NCBI RefSeq assembly: GCF_003330765.1
Contig: NZ_CP024903.1
Coordinates: forward strand, 2,976,001-3,040,000
Direction: 5' to 3'
DNA length: 64,000 nucleotides
Source of the DNA: Burkholderia pyrrocinia
GTDB lineage: Bacteria; Pseudomonadota; Gammaproteobacteria; Burkholderiales; Burkholderiaceae
The position numbers and the translations under genes are program-made. The notes beneath the pieces are model-generated. The model was not told the DNA's origin, ran no database searches, and saw only the letters and a list, made by a program, of their open reading frames with translations. This document shows positions 54,712 to 63,409 of this stretch, one piece after another. Position 1 is the first letter of the stretch. Each line of letters opens with the position of its first letter.

Positions 54712-55043
54712 ATTAGATCTCCTGAAAATGGACGAGCGTATGCGCCCTAAATGGGCACGGGAAAAGAATCAAGGAGGGAGAGGACAACGAATACCGCAGG
54801 TCGCGGTCGATGATGAGCAGCAATCGCGCTTCTTGAAAACTTCAGCGACTGACAGTACGCCTTGCCAAGGCGTGTGTCAAGCGCTTTTGGTCGAGGGGCA
54901 GAACACGTTACCGTCGTTCGGTCGTCACTGATCGCGGTCAGAAGCGCGCACGCTCGCCGGAAAACCGCAAGTCGTTCCAACGCGCCTGAAGGATCTCGTG
55001 GAGTGTTTTCGTCGGCCATGGCCGCGCCGCCTCAACGGCAATG
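54712..55043. other. cspA leader and promoter region
   Basis: The untranslated leader (about 54712-54845) and promoter (54852-54880) of cspA; the rest up to 55043 is without a gene. Confidence 0.6.
54852..54880 (-). promoter_or_regulatory. cspA promoter with palindromic spacer
   Basis: TTGACA (54880-54875), 17 bases, TACTGT (54857-54852) on the minus strand. The spacer is almost entirely the palindrome ACGCCTTG-C-CAAGGCGT (54857-54873), which would allow a dimeric regulator to block or twist the promoter. Confidence 0.65.
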
Positions 55044-55328
55044 TCAGAGGGTTGCCAGCAAACGTAACTGATGCTCGGTCTCGGTTCCGGTGATCAACGC
55101 AAAGGACCACGTCTCCCGACGCTCGACCACTGAAAGGCCCTCCGCATCGGAGAAGAGGTTCCACGCGACATCATCGATATGTGCAAACCTTCCGCCAGCG
55201 CGCGCGAACGCCCGCAACAGCGGGCTCGCTTCTCGGCGGAGCACCAGGCGGTCTGCATTCAACACATAGGGTGGCCAGCCGGCACGAAGGACCAGGTAGT
55301 GGGGAATGGAACTGCGGTCAATCTTCAT
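55044..55328 (-). CDS. Small hypothetical protein
   Basis: 94-residue protein (MKIDRSSIPHYLVLRAGWPPYVL ... FAHIDDVAWNLFSDAEGLSVV ... TGTETEHQLRLLATL), mixed alpha/beta, no recognised domain. ATG at 55328 with GAGAA upstream; an ATG at 55379 with a G-rich site very close to it is a possible alternative. Confidence 0.5.
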   Translation of the reverse strand: MKIDRSSIPHYLVLRAGWPPYVLNADRLVLRREASPLLRAFARAGGRFAHIDDVAWNLFSDAEGLSVVERRETWSFALITGTETEHQLRLLATL

Positions 55329-55472
55329 GGCGTTTTCTCGAACCGGCGCGGCTACATAAGAAGATGATCGGTCAGACATCGCCCCTCTTGCAGATGCCCG
55401 ATTCTCGAACAGACGCGCGAACACCGAGGATGACCAGCTAGCCCCACTATACGCGCTGCCGTCGCGATTCAC

Positions 55473-55829
55473 ACCTCGCTGTAGTGCGAACGCATACTTT
55501 GGAGACCGGAATCCGGAGGTGGCATTTCATCGCGGAAGTGAACGGGAAATACACGCCAGCGGCGATTTGGCTGGCTTCGATGCGCGCGACGATGCGGTTG
55601 CATGCGCGAGACGCAGTTTCGACAGCAGGTCGTACCCAGGACACGGTTCTACTTTCGCCGGCGGTCACGGATACAACCGGGCGATACGAAAGCGAGAAAG
55701 CTTTGGAGAATTTACCGTGTCAATGGGCAGGGACACCTGGCCCGGTTATGCACGCTCGGCGATAACGCGCGAGCGGTCGAGCCCGGACGGTAGCGCAGCT
55801 TCGGCTGGCGCTTCCGGCACGGCGGAGCG
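55473..55829. other. Stretch without a convincing gene
   Basis: Two overlapping plus-strand frames (from 55484 and 55519) show weak protein-like patches (RRWHFIAEVNGKYTPA in one, SFGEF and GHGYNRAIRKR in the other), as a frameshifted relic would, but I cannot reconstruct a family. Confidence 0.3.
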
Positions 55830-56153
55830 CTACCGCCTGGGGTGCTTCATCTCCTCGGCTTCCACTGCCGCATTGCGTTCTTCACTCGCGGAAACGGATT
55901 CCATCGCCTCGTCGATCGATGCCGTTGCATGCTCGCAGGCCAGTTTCGTTTCTTCAACGTCAACGTCAGCCTCAGGCTCCTCGTCGTCGCCGGGAGGAGG
56001 ATCGAGCATGTCTTTGAGCATCATCGCCAGTTCCGGGGTATTCCATTGTTCGCCCCTTTGCTTTTTCCTCTTTATGTAGTGCCGGACTTCTGCATCTTGC
56101 TCGGGTGTCAGTGGAAGGTGCCGAAAGGTGCTGTTTGGATTGGCGTCAATCAT
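55830..56153 (-). CDS. Hypothetical acidic protein
   Basis: 107-residue highly acidic protein: an N-terminal helical module (TPEQDAEVRHYIKRKKQRGEQWNTPELAMMLKDML) and a Glu/Asp-rich tail (GDDEEPEADVDVEE, AVEAEEMKHPRR). GGAG lies 7 bases before the ATG. It resembles small Burkholderia-only proteins; function unknown. Confidence 0.6.
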   Translation of the reverse strand: MIDANPNSTFRHLPLTPEQDAEVRHYIKRKKQRGEQWNTPELAMMLKDMLDPPPGDDEEPEADVDVEETKLACEHATASIDEAMESVSASEERNAAVEAEEMKHPRR

Positions 56154-56463
56154 GATGTTGCTCCGAAATTCAGCCTGATCTTAGTGTAGCCGCTTCCCGG
56201 TATGCGTACACGCCACACCGGCAAAATGATTCGGATGACAGACCGACATGGCTCCGTGCCTGGACATCCTTGCAAAGCGATACGCCAACGGGCTGGAAAG
56301 CCGTATTCGAGGTCCTCAAGCAGGGGGAACAGGACTGATTCTTGCTACACCCATAGCCGGGCACGGCGCTTACAGATCTCATCCGTAAGCGTTTAGTACG
56401 GCCGTGCTTCGAGCTTCCAGGTCCATTGAATTCGACGCAGATCTTGTCAGCGGAGGCGCACCT
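56154..56463. other. Intergenic region
   Basis: No gene supported. It contains a stem CGCTTAC-N11-GTAAGCG (56367-56391), about 70 bases before the next gene. Confidence 0.4.
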
Positions 56464-56730
56464 GTGACAACCGAACGCGAGCTGTTCGAGCAATGGTGGT
56501 TTCGCGACACGCCAAGCGAATATCGTACGGCCGTCGCATATCGTTTTCGGGATCAGGACGGCTATGTGAGGGGCACACGGACAGCCGCCGCATGGGACGG
56601 ATGGCAGGCTGCGCGGCGCGGCCATCCGTGGATCGGTATGGGCGAGATCGGTTCGACCGGCGCGGGCGGGAACCTCGCCCAGGCGCCAAAATCCGCCGCC
56701 TGGGCATCCATCACGAGCGAGCGTTTTTGA
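56464..56730 (+). CDS. Phage/plasmid-type small hypothetical protein with altered C-terminus
   Basis: 88-residue protein. TTERELFEQWWFRDTPSEY and the pattern YRFRDQDGYV ... TAAAWDGWQAA are typical of small proteins found in phages and genomic islands. GTG start with GGAGG at 7 bases. From about residue 72 the frame runs into the duplicated polB 5' segment (56677-56765), so the C-terminal KSAAWASITSERF is supplied by the duplication, not by the original gene. Confidence 0.55.
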   Translation: MTTERELFEQWWFRDTPSEYRTAVAYRFRDQDGYVRGTRTAAAWDGWQAARRGHPWIGMGEIGSTGAGGNLAQAPKSAAWASITSERF

Positions 56731-56765
56731 CGGAGTTCGAGCAGGGTTTCATCCTCACCCGCCAC
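56677..56765 (+). repeat. Duplicated polB 5' segment, left copy
   Basis: 89 bases matching 58311-58398 with three substitutions and one extra T. It includes the hairpin GCCCAGGCG/CGCCTGGGC and the first codons of polB ([12 protein letters not shown]), which then run out of homology. It ends 6 bases before the dehydrogenase stop codon. Confidence 0.85.
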
Positions 56766-56771
56766 GCTGCG

Positions 56772-57512
56772 CTACAGCGCCATCCCGCCGTCGATCGTCA
56801 GGCTGGAGCCCGTCATGTAGGCCGATTCGGCGCTCGCGAGCCACGATACGAGCGCGGCGACCTCGTCCGGGCTGCCGGCCCGCTGCAGCGGAATGAGCGG
56901 CCGAACGTGATCGAGATGATCGGCCGTCATGTCGGTCTCGACGGGCCCCGGCTGAACATTGTTGATCGTGATGCCGCGCGGTGCGAGATCGATGGCGACG
57001 CCCTTGACCATCACGGCCACCGCGGCCTTCGTCATCGAGTAGACGCTCGAGCCGGGATACCCGCTGCGCACGGCCACATTGCTGCCGATCGTGACGATGC
57101 GGCCGCCGCGCGCCAGGTGCGCGGCGCCGGCCTGAACAGCCAGGAACACGCCGCGCACATTGACGGCCAGCATCCGGTCGAGATCCTCGACGCTGACCGC
57201 CGACACGTCGCCCGTCTTCAGGATGCCTGCGTTGACTGCGACGACGTCGAGACGCCCGAAACGCTCGACCGTGCGCGCGACCGCCTGCCGGATCTCGTCC
57301 GCGTTCGCGCTGTCGGCGCGGATCGCCAATGCGGCCCGCCCGCTCGCCTCGATCGCGGCGGCCGTCTCCTGCGCGCGCTCGGGCGCCGAAACGTAGGTGA
57401 ACGCCACGTCCGCGCCGTCGGCCGCGAGCCGTCTTGCAATCGCCGCACCAATCCCGCGCGACCCGCCGAATACGATCGCGACCTTGCGCGCCTCACCAGT
57501 AATGTCCGTCAT
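56772..57512 (-). CDS. Short-chain dehydrogenase/reductase
   Basis: 246-residue classical SDR. Cofactor motif GGSRGIG (17-23 region), NAG in VAVNAGIL, catalytic Ser in IGSNVAV, YSMTK giving the Tyr-x3-Lys pair, and the PG motif (NVQPGPVETDM). Resembles 3-oxoacyl-ACP reductase-like enzymes of unknown substrate. The ATG at 57512 with AAGGAG upstream is preferred over one 20 codons earlier that overlaps the promoter. Read from the TetR gene's side and probably repressed by it; part of a cassette inserted next to polB. Confidence 0.9.
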   Translation of the reverse strand: MTDITGEARKVAIVFGGSRGIGAAIARRLAADGADVAFTYVSAPERAQETAAAIEASGRAALAIRADSANADEIRQAVARTVERFGRLDVVAVNAGILKTGDVSAVSVEDLDRMLAVNVRGVFLAVQAGAAHLARGGRIVTIGSNVAVRSGYPGSSVYSMTKAAVAVMVKGVAIDLAPRGITINNVQPGPVETDMTADHLDHVRPLIPLQRAGSPDEVAALVSWLASAESAYMTGSSLTIDGGMAL

Positions 57513-57533
57513 GGTTTGCTCCTTTATGGATCG

Positions 57534-57546
57534 ATCAGTCAATAAC
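57534..57546. promoter_or_regulatory. Half-operator shared with the TetR palindrome
   Basis: ATCAGTCAATAAC, 13 bases identical to 58209-58221 of the TetR palindrome, just upstream of the dehydrogenase start; likely the second TetR binding site. Confidence 0.5.
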
Positions 57547-57597
57547 TCGTCACAAAAAACGCCGGCTTTCATGCCGGCGCGTTTCCCTGCCCGGGTA

Positions 57598-58182
57598 TCA
57601 GCGCGCCTTGAGCCGACCGGCCGCGAATTCGGCCGTCGTGCGCAACGCCTGCGGCTTCGCGCCAGCGCGCGCGCCGAGCTGAATGCCCTGCATCGTCGTC
57701 AGAATGAAGTTCGCGACCTCGCGCGCGTCGACCGCACGGTCGATCTCACCTGCGTCCTGCCCTTCACGCACGCGCGCGACGATCCGCCTGACAAGCACCG
57801 CGCCGGATTTCTCGCGTAGCTCGGCAAGCTCGGGATCGACCGCACCGAATTCGCAGATCGCATTGACGCCCATGCAGCCGAGCACGCGCTCGGCTGCATG
57901 GGCGGCGATTACCCCAAGCAGCAGCGCCTCGATGCCCGCGATCGCGGACGCCGGGCCCGTCAACCGCGCGACATGGCCCGACACGCTTTGCGACTGATAG
58001 CGTTCGAGCGCTTCGACATACAGCTTCCGCTTGTCGCCGAACGCGTTGTACAGACTCTGCCGGCCGATGTTCATCGCGGTCAGCAGGTCGTCCGTGGACG
58101 TCGCGGCGTAACCCTTCTCCCAGAACACGCGCAATGCGCGCTCCAGCGCCTCGTCCCGATCGAATTCACGTGGTCTCACCAT
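57598..58182 (-). CDS. TetR family repressor
   Basis: 194-residue repressor with an N-terminal helix-turn-helix (about 10-55; YAATSTDDLLTAMNIGRQSLYNAFGDKRKLYVEAL) and a helical ligand domain. The opening MVRPREFDRDEALERAL is typical of the AcuR/YxaF-like group. A perfect 40-base palindrome lies just before its start, and the same half-site recurs before the dehydrogenase gene 85 bases downstream, arguing that it controls both. Confidence 0.9.
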   Translation of the reverse strand: MVRPREFDRDEALERALRVFWEKGYAATSTDDLLTAMNIGRQSLYNAFGDKRKLYVEALERYQSQSVSGHVARLTGPASAIAGIEALLLGVIAAHAAERVLGCMGVNAICEFGAVDPELAELREKSGAVLVRRIVARVREGQDAGEIDRAVDAREVANFILTTMQGIQLGARAGAKPQALRTTAEFAAGRLKAR

Positions 58183-58189
58183 GGCGGCA

Positions 58190-58229
58190 GGATAGGCGTT
58201 ATTGACACATCAGTCAATAACGCCTATCC
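58190..58229. promoter_or_regulatory. TetR operator (40-base perfect palindrome)
   Basis: 17-base arms GGATAGGCGTTATTGAC and GTCAATAACGCCTATCC around ACATCA, 7 bases upstream of the TetR start. Its core TTATTGAC-N6-GTCAATAA has the layout of TetR-family operators. Confidence 0.75.
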
Positions 58230-58310
58230 GACGACGTTCGACGCATCGCCGGCGGGACGGGAAACGACTCCGCCCCCATTTCGCACGCCGGCCCCTTCGG
58301 CACGGACCGC

Positions 58311-58398
58311 GCCCAGGCGCTAAAATCCGCCGCCTGGGCATCCACCACGAGCAAGCGTTTTGACGGAGTTCGAGCAGGGTTTCATCCTCACCCGCCAC
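58311..58398 (+). repeat. polB 5' segment, right (native) copy
   Basis: Spans the promoter-side hairpin and the first 13 codons of the intact polB. Counterpart of 56677-56765; the 1.5 kb between them carries only the dehydrogenase and TetR genes. Confidence 0.85.
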
Positions 58399-60732
58399 TG
58401 GCGGGACACCGCGACCGGCATCGAGATCGAGTTCTGGCTGGCAACCGAACACGGTCCGCGCCGCGTGCAGTTGCGCCCGCAGGAAGCCGTCGCGTTCGTG
58501 CCGGTCGAACAGCAAGCACTCGCCGAACGCGTGCTGGCCGGCGAGCGCGATGCCGAATTGCGCCCGCTCGCGCTGCGCGACTTCCGGCAGCGCCCGGTCG
58601 TCGGCCTCTATTGCCGGCGCTACCGCCATCTATCCGGGCTCCAGAAGCGCCTGGCGGCGGCCGGCGTCGACGTCTACGAAGCCGACGTGCAGCCACCCGA
58701 CCGCTACGCGATGGAGCGCTTCATCACCGCGCCCGTGCAGTTTCGCGGCGAGCCCGGCCGCGACGGCACGCTGACCGGCGGCGAGCTGAAACCCGCGACC
58801 GGCTATCGCCCGGCGCTGCGCTGCGTGTCGCTCGACATCGAAACCAGCGTCCACGGCGAGCTGTACTCGATCGCGCTCGAAGGCTGCGGGCAACGGCAGG
58901 TCTACATGCTCGGGCCGGCGAACGGCGACGCGAGCGCCGTCGATTTCCGCCTCGACTACTGCGACAGCCGGCCCGCGATGCTCGCGCGGCTCAACGACTG
59001 GTTCGACGAACACGATCCCGATGCGGTGATCGGCTGGAATCTCGTGCAGTTCGACCTGCGCATCCTGCACGCACACTCGGAGCAATACGGCGTGCCGCTG
59101 AAGCTCGGGCGTGGCGGCAGCGTGCTCGACTGGCGCGCGCACGGCCAGCAGCCCGACCACTTCTTCGCGGGCGCGGTCGGCCGCCTGATCCTCGACGGCA
59201 TCGACATGCTGAAATCCGCGACGTGGACGTTCCCGTCGTTCAGCCTCGAATACGTATCGCAAGCGCTGCTCGGCGAAGGCAAGTCGATCGACAATCCGTA
59301 CCAGCGGATGGACGAGATCCAGCGCCGCTTCGATCACGACAAGCCCGCGCTCGCGCGCTACAACCTGAAAGACTGCGAGCTCGTCACGCGCATCTTCGAC
59401 AAGGCCGACCTGCTGTCCTTCGCACTCGAACGCGCCAGCGTCACGGGGCTCGCGGCCGATCGCACCGGCGGGTCGGTGGCAGCCTTCACGCACCTGTACC
59501 TGCCGCGCATGCACCGGCTCGGCTATGTCGCGCCGAACCTCGGCGACGTGACGGGACAGAACAGCCCCGGCGGCTTCGTGATGGATTCCCGCCCCGGGCT
59601 GTACGACTCGGTGCTCGTGTTCGACTACAAGAGCCTGTATCCATCGATCATCCGCACGTTCCTGATCGATCCGGTCGGGCTGATCGAAGGATTGGCGAAC
59701 CCCGGCGACGACTCGTCGGTGCCCGGCTTTCTCGGCGCGCGCTTCTCGCGCACCGCGCACTGCCTGCCCGACATCGTGCGACGCGTGTCGGAAGGCCGCG
59801 ACGACGCGAAGCGCCAGCGCAACGCGCCGCTGTCGCAAGCGCTGAAGATCATCATGAATTCGTTCTACGGCGTGCTCGGTTCGACGGGTTGCCGGTTCTT
59901 CGACCCGCGCCTCGCATCGTCGATCACGATGCGCGGCCACGAGATCATGCACCGCACGCGCGAGTTGATCGAAGCTCAGGGTTACGAAGTGATTTATGGC
60001 GATACCGATTCGACGTTCGTGTGGCTCGGGCAAGCGCACGACGACGACGCAGCCGGACGCAAGGGCCGTGCGATCGTCGAGCACGTGAACCGCTGGTGGC
60101 AAGCACGATTGCGCGAGGACTTCGGGCTCGAGAGCGCGCTGGAGCTGCAGTACGAACGTCACTACCGCCGGTTCCTGATGCCGACCGTGCGCGGCGCGGA
60201 GGAAGGCAGCAAGAAGCGCTACGCGGGCCTCGTGGCGGCCGCCGACGGCGGCGAAGACCTCGTCTTCAAGGGACTCGAAACGGTGCGCACCGACTGGACG
60301 CCGCTCGCGCAGCAGTTCCAGCGCGAGCTGTACCGGCGCGTGTTCGGGCGCGAGCCTTACCAGGATTTCATTCGCGACTACGTGCAGCGCACGCTGGCCG
60401 GCGAATTCGACGACCAGCTCGTCTACCGCAAACGCGTGCGCCGGCCGCTGCGCGAATATGAGCGCAACGTGCCGCCGCATGTGCGCGCGGCGCGGATCGC
60501 CGACGAGTTCAACCACGCGCAGGGCCGGCCGCTGCAATATCAGCGCGGCGGCTGGATCAGCTACGTGATGACGACGGCCGGCCCCGAGCCGCTCGAGACG
60601 ATGCGCTCGCCGATCGACTATGCGTTCTACCTGAGCCGTCAGCTGCAACCCGTCGCCGATGCGATCCTGCCGTTTCTGACGGACGATTTCGAACGCGTCA
60701 TCTCCGGGCAAGGGCAGTTGTTTCAGGATTAA
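58360..60732 (+). CDS. polB: DNA polymerase II (family B)
   Basis: 790-residue damage-inducible DNA polymerase. The exonuclease site starts at SLDIETS (about 157-163). Polymerase motif A is [10 protein letters not shown] (about 422-431), motif [15 protein letters not shown] and motif C YGDTDST (about 546-552). Length matches E. coli Pol II. The most upstream plausible start is the TTG at 58360; no ATG gives a better N-terminus. The 5' end is duplicated at 56677-56765. Confidence 0.94.
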   Translation: MTEFEQGFILTRHWRDTATGIEIEFWLATEHGPRRVQLRPQEAVAFVPVEQQALAERVLAGERDAELRPLALRDFRQRPVVGLYCRRYRHLSGLQKRLAAAGVDVYEADVQPPDRYAMERFITAPVQFRGEPGRDGTLTGGELKPATGYRPALRCVSLDIETSVHGELYSIALEGCGQRQVYMLGPANGDASAVDFRLDYCDSRPAMLARLNDWFDEHDPDAVIGWNLVQFDLRILHAHSEQYGVPLKLGRGGSVLDWRAHGQQPDHFFAGAVGRLILDGIDMLKSATWTFPSFSLEYVSQALLGEGKSIDNPYQRMDEIQRRFDHDKPALARYNLKDCELVTRIFDKADLLSFALERASVTGLAADRTGGSVAAFTHLYLPRMHRLGYVAPNLGDVTGQNSPGGFVMDSRPGLYDSVLVFDYKSLYPSIIRTFLIDPVGLIEGLANPGDDSSVPGFLGARFSRTAHCLPDIVRRVSEGRDDAKRQRNAPLSQALKIIMNSFYGVLGSTGCRFFDPRLASSITMRGHEIMHRTRELIEAQGYEVIYGDTDSTFVWLGQAHDDDAAGRKGRAIVEHVNRWWQARLREDFGLESALELQYERHYRRFLMPTVRGAEEGSKKRYAGLVAAADGGEDLVFKGLETVRTDWTPLAQQFQRELYRRVFGREPYQDFIRDYVQRTLAGEFDDQLVYRKRVRRPLREYERNVPPHVRAARIADEFNHAQGRPLQYQRGGWISYVMTTAGPEPLETMRSPIDYAFYLSRQLQPVADAILPFLTDDFERVISGQGQLFQD

Positions 60733-60874
60733 AGGCGCATCGCACTTCTCCACGAACTGCCGCGCAGCGTCGCGCCGGGCCGCCGGCGATCGAGACATCC
60801 ATGTCCCCGGGAGCGCCCATCCAGCTAGAATATCGGCCTGCTGCGCCTCCTGCCGCGGCCAGAGGACATCCATC

Positions 60875-62002
60875 ATGACCGCACGTCGCGGAGCCGCGGT
60901 CGTCATCGCGCCCAGCCACGAGACAGCCAGCCTGTCGAAAGCCCAGAAAGCGTTCAACACGCTCGTCGAGCAAATCGAAAAGCGGCGCGAACGCCTCGGT
61001 GCGTGGGAAGCCATCATGCCGGTCTTCCAGAAAAAATTCGTCGACGGGCTCTTGCCGCTCGAACAGGCGTCGACGGCGTTGCGGATCAGAATGGTCCATC
61101 GGCTCGACGACGCCTTTCTGCAGAAAGGATTGAGCAAGACCGAGCAACGCACCCTCTCCGGGCTGATCGCCGATATGGCCCGCGACTTGCTCGACGTCGA
61201 CGACGACGCGCAGTTGAAAATCATCTACCACCGGCACAGCGCATCCGACCACGGCAGCAACGCAGCGGCCGATCTCCAGCAGATGAAGCCGGAACCGGAG
61301 CCGATGCCCGGCGTTGAACCGGGCGACGATCTCGACACGCTGTCGCCCGACGAACTCATCGCGCGCGTGCAAGCCGAACTGGACGAACAGTTCAAGCGGG
61401 ACATGGCCGACCACGAGGCCCGCGAGGCACAGCGCGCCAAGCGCAAGAAATCGCCCAGGCAATCGGCCGCGCAAGCCAGGCGCGAAGCCGAGCAGGCCGA
61501 ATCGAGCCGGTCGATCCGCGAGGTCTATCGCAAGCTTGCCAGCGCGCTGCACCCCGATCGCGAACCCGATCCCCGGGAACAGGAACGCAAGACCGTGCTG
61601 ATGCAGCGGGTCAACCACGCTTATGCGAAGGGCAATCTCCTGCAGCTGCTGGAACTGCAACTGGAGATCGAGCAGATCGACCGCCATGCAATCAACGGCC
61701 TCGGTGAAGATCGACTGACGCGCTACAACGGCATCCTGGAGGAACAGCTCCGCGAGCTGGATCAGGAGATCCTGCACGTCGAGACCGGTTTCCGGCGGGC
61801 TTACGGGATCGCGCCGTCCGTCAAGCTGGCGCCCGATACCGTCGTCCGCATGCTCACGCGCGACATTGCCGCTATTCAGCGCAGCAACCATGACCTGAAC
61901 ATCGCACTGCGCGAGTTCGACGATCCGGAAAAGATCAAGGACTGGCTGAAAGACGTGAAGCGCCGGCAGGCATCCCCCCGCTTCGACGACGATCCGTTTT
62001 AA
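60875..62002 (+). CDS. J-domain-like protein
   Basis: 375-residue cytoplasmic, highly charged protein. The N-terminal 115 residues are helical and precede a Pro/acidic linker. The central segment IREVYRKLASALHPDREPD (214-232), with HPD at 226-228, matches helix II and the HPD loop of a J domain, followed by helix III-like VLMQRVNHAYAKGN. A coiled-coil-rich C-terminus follows. This suggests stimulation of an Hsp70, but client and partner are unknown. No ribosome site stands out; the ATG at 60875 fits the frame. Confidence 0.75.
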   Translation: MTARRGAAVVIAPSHETASLSKAQKAFNTLVEQIEKRRERLGAWEAIMPVFQKKFVDGLLPLEQASTALRIRMVHRLDDAFLQKGLSKTEQRTLSGLIADMARDLLDVDDDAQLKIIYHRHSASDHGSNAAADLQQMKPEPEPMPGVEPGDDLDTLSPDELIARVQAELDEQFKRDMADHEAREAQRAKRKKSPRQSAAQARREAEQAESSRSIREVYRKLASALHPDREPDPREQERKTVLMQRVNHAYAKGNLLQLLELQLEIEQIDRHAINGLGEDRLTRYNGILEEQLRELDQEILHVETGFRRAYGIAPSVKLAPDTVVRMLTRDIAAIQRSNHDLNIALREFDDPEKIKDWLKDVKRRQASPRFDDDPF

Positions 62003-62350
62003 GCGCGCACGCGGTTGCGGCGGTGAAGCAGTAAAACGCGCCGATCGCCGAGGGGAGACCGCCCACCCGGGCCGCCCTCAACCTGAAACAACGATGCCGC
62101 CTGCCGACAGCGCGACGGCAACCGGCCGCCTTCCCTCTCCGCCACACCCCGACTTCCGCCACCCACCCGCAGTCGCCCGACCGGTCGCGGCAATCGCCTG
62201 ACGTTTCCGCTCACCGGGTACGCACAACCGCCGCAAGCCGTGCCTCGGGCCCCTTTCCCGTCGCGCTTCACCGCACATCCCGCAGCCTGCCCCACGCTCC
62301 CCGCGCCGCACGCACCGGGAAAACCCCGCCTCCCCACCGACAAGTTCTCG

Positions 62351-62380
62351 TTGACACAGCGATTTTTGCCCTTCTAATAT
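62351..62380 (+). promoter_or_regulatory. Promoter of the amino acid ABC transporter genes
   Basis: TTGACA (62351-62356), 18 bases, TAATAT (62375-62380), about 90 bases before the binding-protein start. Confidence 0.7.
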
Positions 62381-62406
62381 GCACACAACGTTGCACACAA
62401 TCAAAC

Positions 62407-62420
62407 ACACATAGATGTGT
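62407..62420. promoter_or_regulatory. Palindrome downstream of the transporter promoter
   Basis: ACACAT-AG-ATGTGT. It lies where a repressor would block elongation or initiation. Confidence 0.4.
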
Positions 62421-62468
62421 ATCAGATAGCTCAAGCATGCGGGTTTACCCATATCCAGTGAGGACACC

Positions 62469-63302
62469 ATGAATCGACTGTCTCGTTTCTCCCGTCAAAT
62501 CGCCGCGTGCACCGTGGCAGCGGCATCGCTGTTCGCCGCCACTGCATCGCATGCCGCCGGGCCCGACGCATGGGCCGGCGTGAAGAAGGCCGGCGTACTG
62601 CGCTGCGGTGCCGCGGTCGCGCCGCCGTATGTGATGCGCGATCCGAAGACCGGCGCGTACAGCGGCTTCTTCTCGGATCTGTGCCGCGATTTCGGGCAGA
62701 ACGTACTGAAGGTCAAGGTCGAGTTCGTCGATACGAGCTGGGACAACATCGTGGCCGGCCTGCAGTCGGACAAGTGGGACCTGTCGCTCGCGCTGAACGA
62801 CACGCCCGAGCGCGAAAAGGCCGTCGCCTTCTCCGCGCCGGCGACCGACTACAACGTCTCGTTCGTCTACAACAAGAACAACCCGCGGGTTCCGAAGAAC
62901 CTCCGCTCGGTCGCCGACATCGACAAGCCGGGCATCACGGTCGCGGTGATGTCGGGCACGTCGCAGGACAAGGCGATTTCCGCCGAACTGAAGCAGGCGC
63001 GGATCATGCGGCTGCCCGGCAACGACGAGACGCGCCTGTCGCTGATCTCGAAGCGCGCCGACCTGCTCGCCGACGCGAACATCACCAACATGCTGCTGAC
63101 GGAAGCGCACCCGGACTGGGCGGCCAGCTTCAATCCGACGCCGCCGCTCGCCCAGCAGGAAGTGGCGTTCGGCCTGCGCAAGGACACGCCCAAGGCCGAC
63201 CTCGACGTGCTCAACGGCTATCTCGCCCAGCAGGTCAAGTCCGGCGCCGTGAACCGTCTCATCAAGACTTCCGTACAAACCATGCTGACCCCGGGCAAGT
63301 AA
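62469..63302 (+). CDS. Amino acid ABC transporter substrate-binding protein
   Basis: 277-residue periplasmic binding protein (SBP_bac_3 family). Signal peptide residues 1-29 (ATASHA). The mature part begins WAGVKKAGVLRCGAAVAPPY, with DLSLALNDTPEREKAVAFS and the ligand-lobe hinge typical of polar amino acid binders. GAGGA precedes the ATG. It is followed 107 bases later by the ATPase gene of the same system. Confidence 0.92.
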   Translation: MNRLSRFSRQIAACTVAAASLFAATASHAAGPDAWAGVKKAGVLRCGAAVAPPYVMRDPKTGAYSGFFSDLCRDFGQNVLKVKVEFVDTSWDNIVAGLQSDKWDLSLALNDTPEREKAVAFSAPATDYNVSFVYNKNNPRVPKNLRSVADIDKPGITVAVMSGTSQDKAISAELKQARIMRLPGNDETRLSLISKRADLLADANITNMLLTEAHPDWAASFNPTPPLAQQEVAFGLRKDTPKADLDVLNGYLAQQVKSGAVNRLIKTSVQTMLTPGK

Positions 63303-63409
63303 GCGCCGGCCGCGCCGACGAGCCCGGCGGACCGTCGGACCGTCAGCGGGCTTCGGTTTTCCGATTCGCACTTTGCGCGCCGACGTCGGGCGCCACTGGA
63401 GAGACAGTC

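Larger units (their letters stand above)
62003..62468. other. Control region of the amino acid transporter
   Basis: The first 330 bases are plain GC-rich sequence without a gene; the last 120 bases hold a strong promoter, a direct repeat GCACACAA (62381-62388 and 62393-62400) and a palindrome (62407-62420). Confidence 0.55.

Noticed and set aside
52350..56463. Prophage
   Set aside because: Small genes and one phage-type protein are present, but there are no integrase, capsid, tail or lysis genes, nor attachment repeats.
58311..58339. Terminator GCCCAGGCG/CGCCTGGGC before polB
   Set aside because: No U-tract follows and it lies directly before the polB start; a control element is more likely than a terminator.
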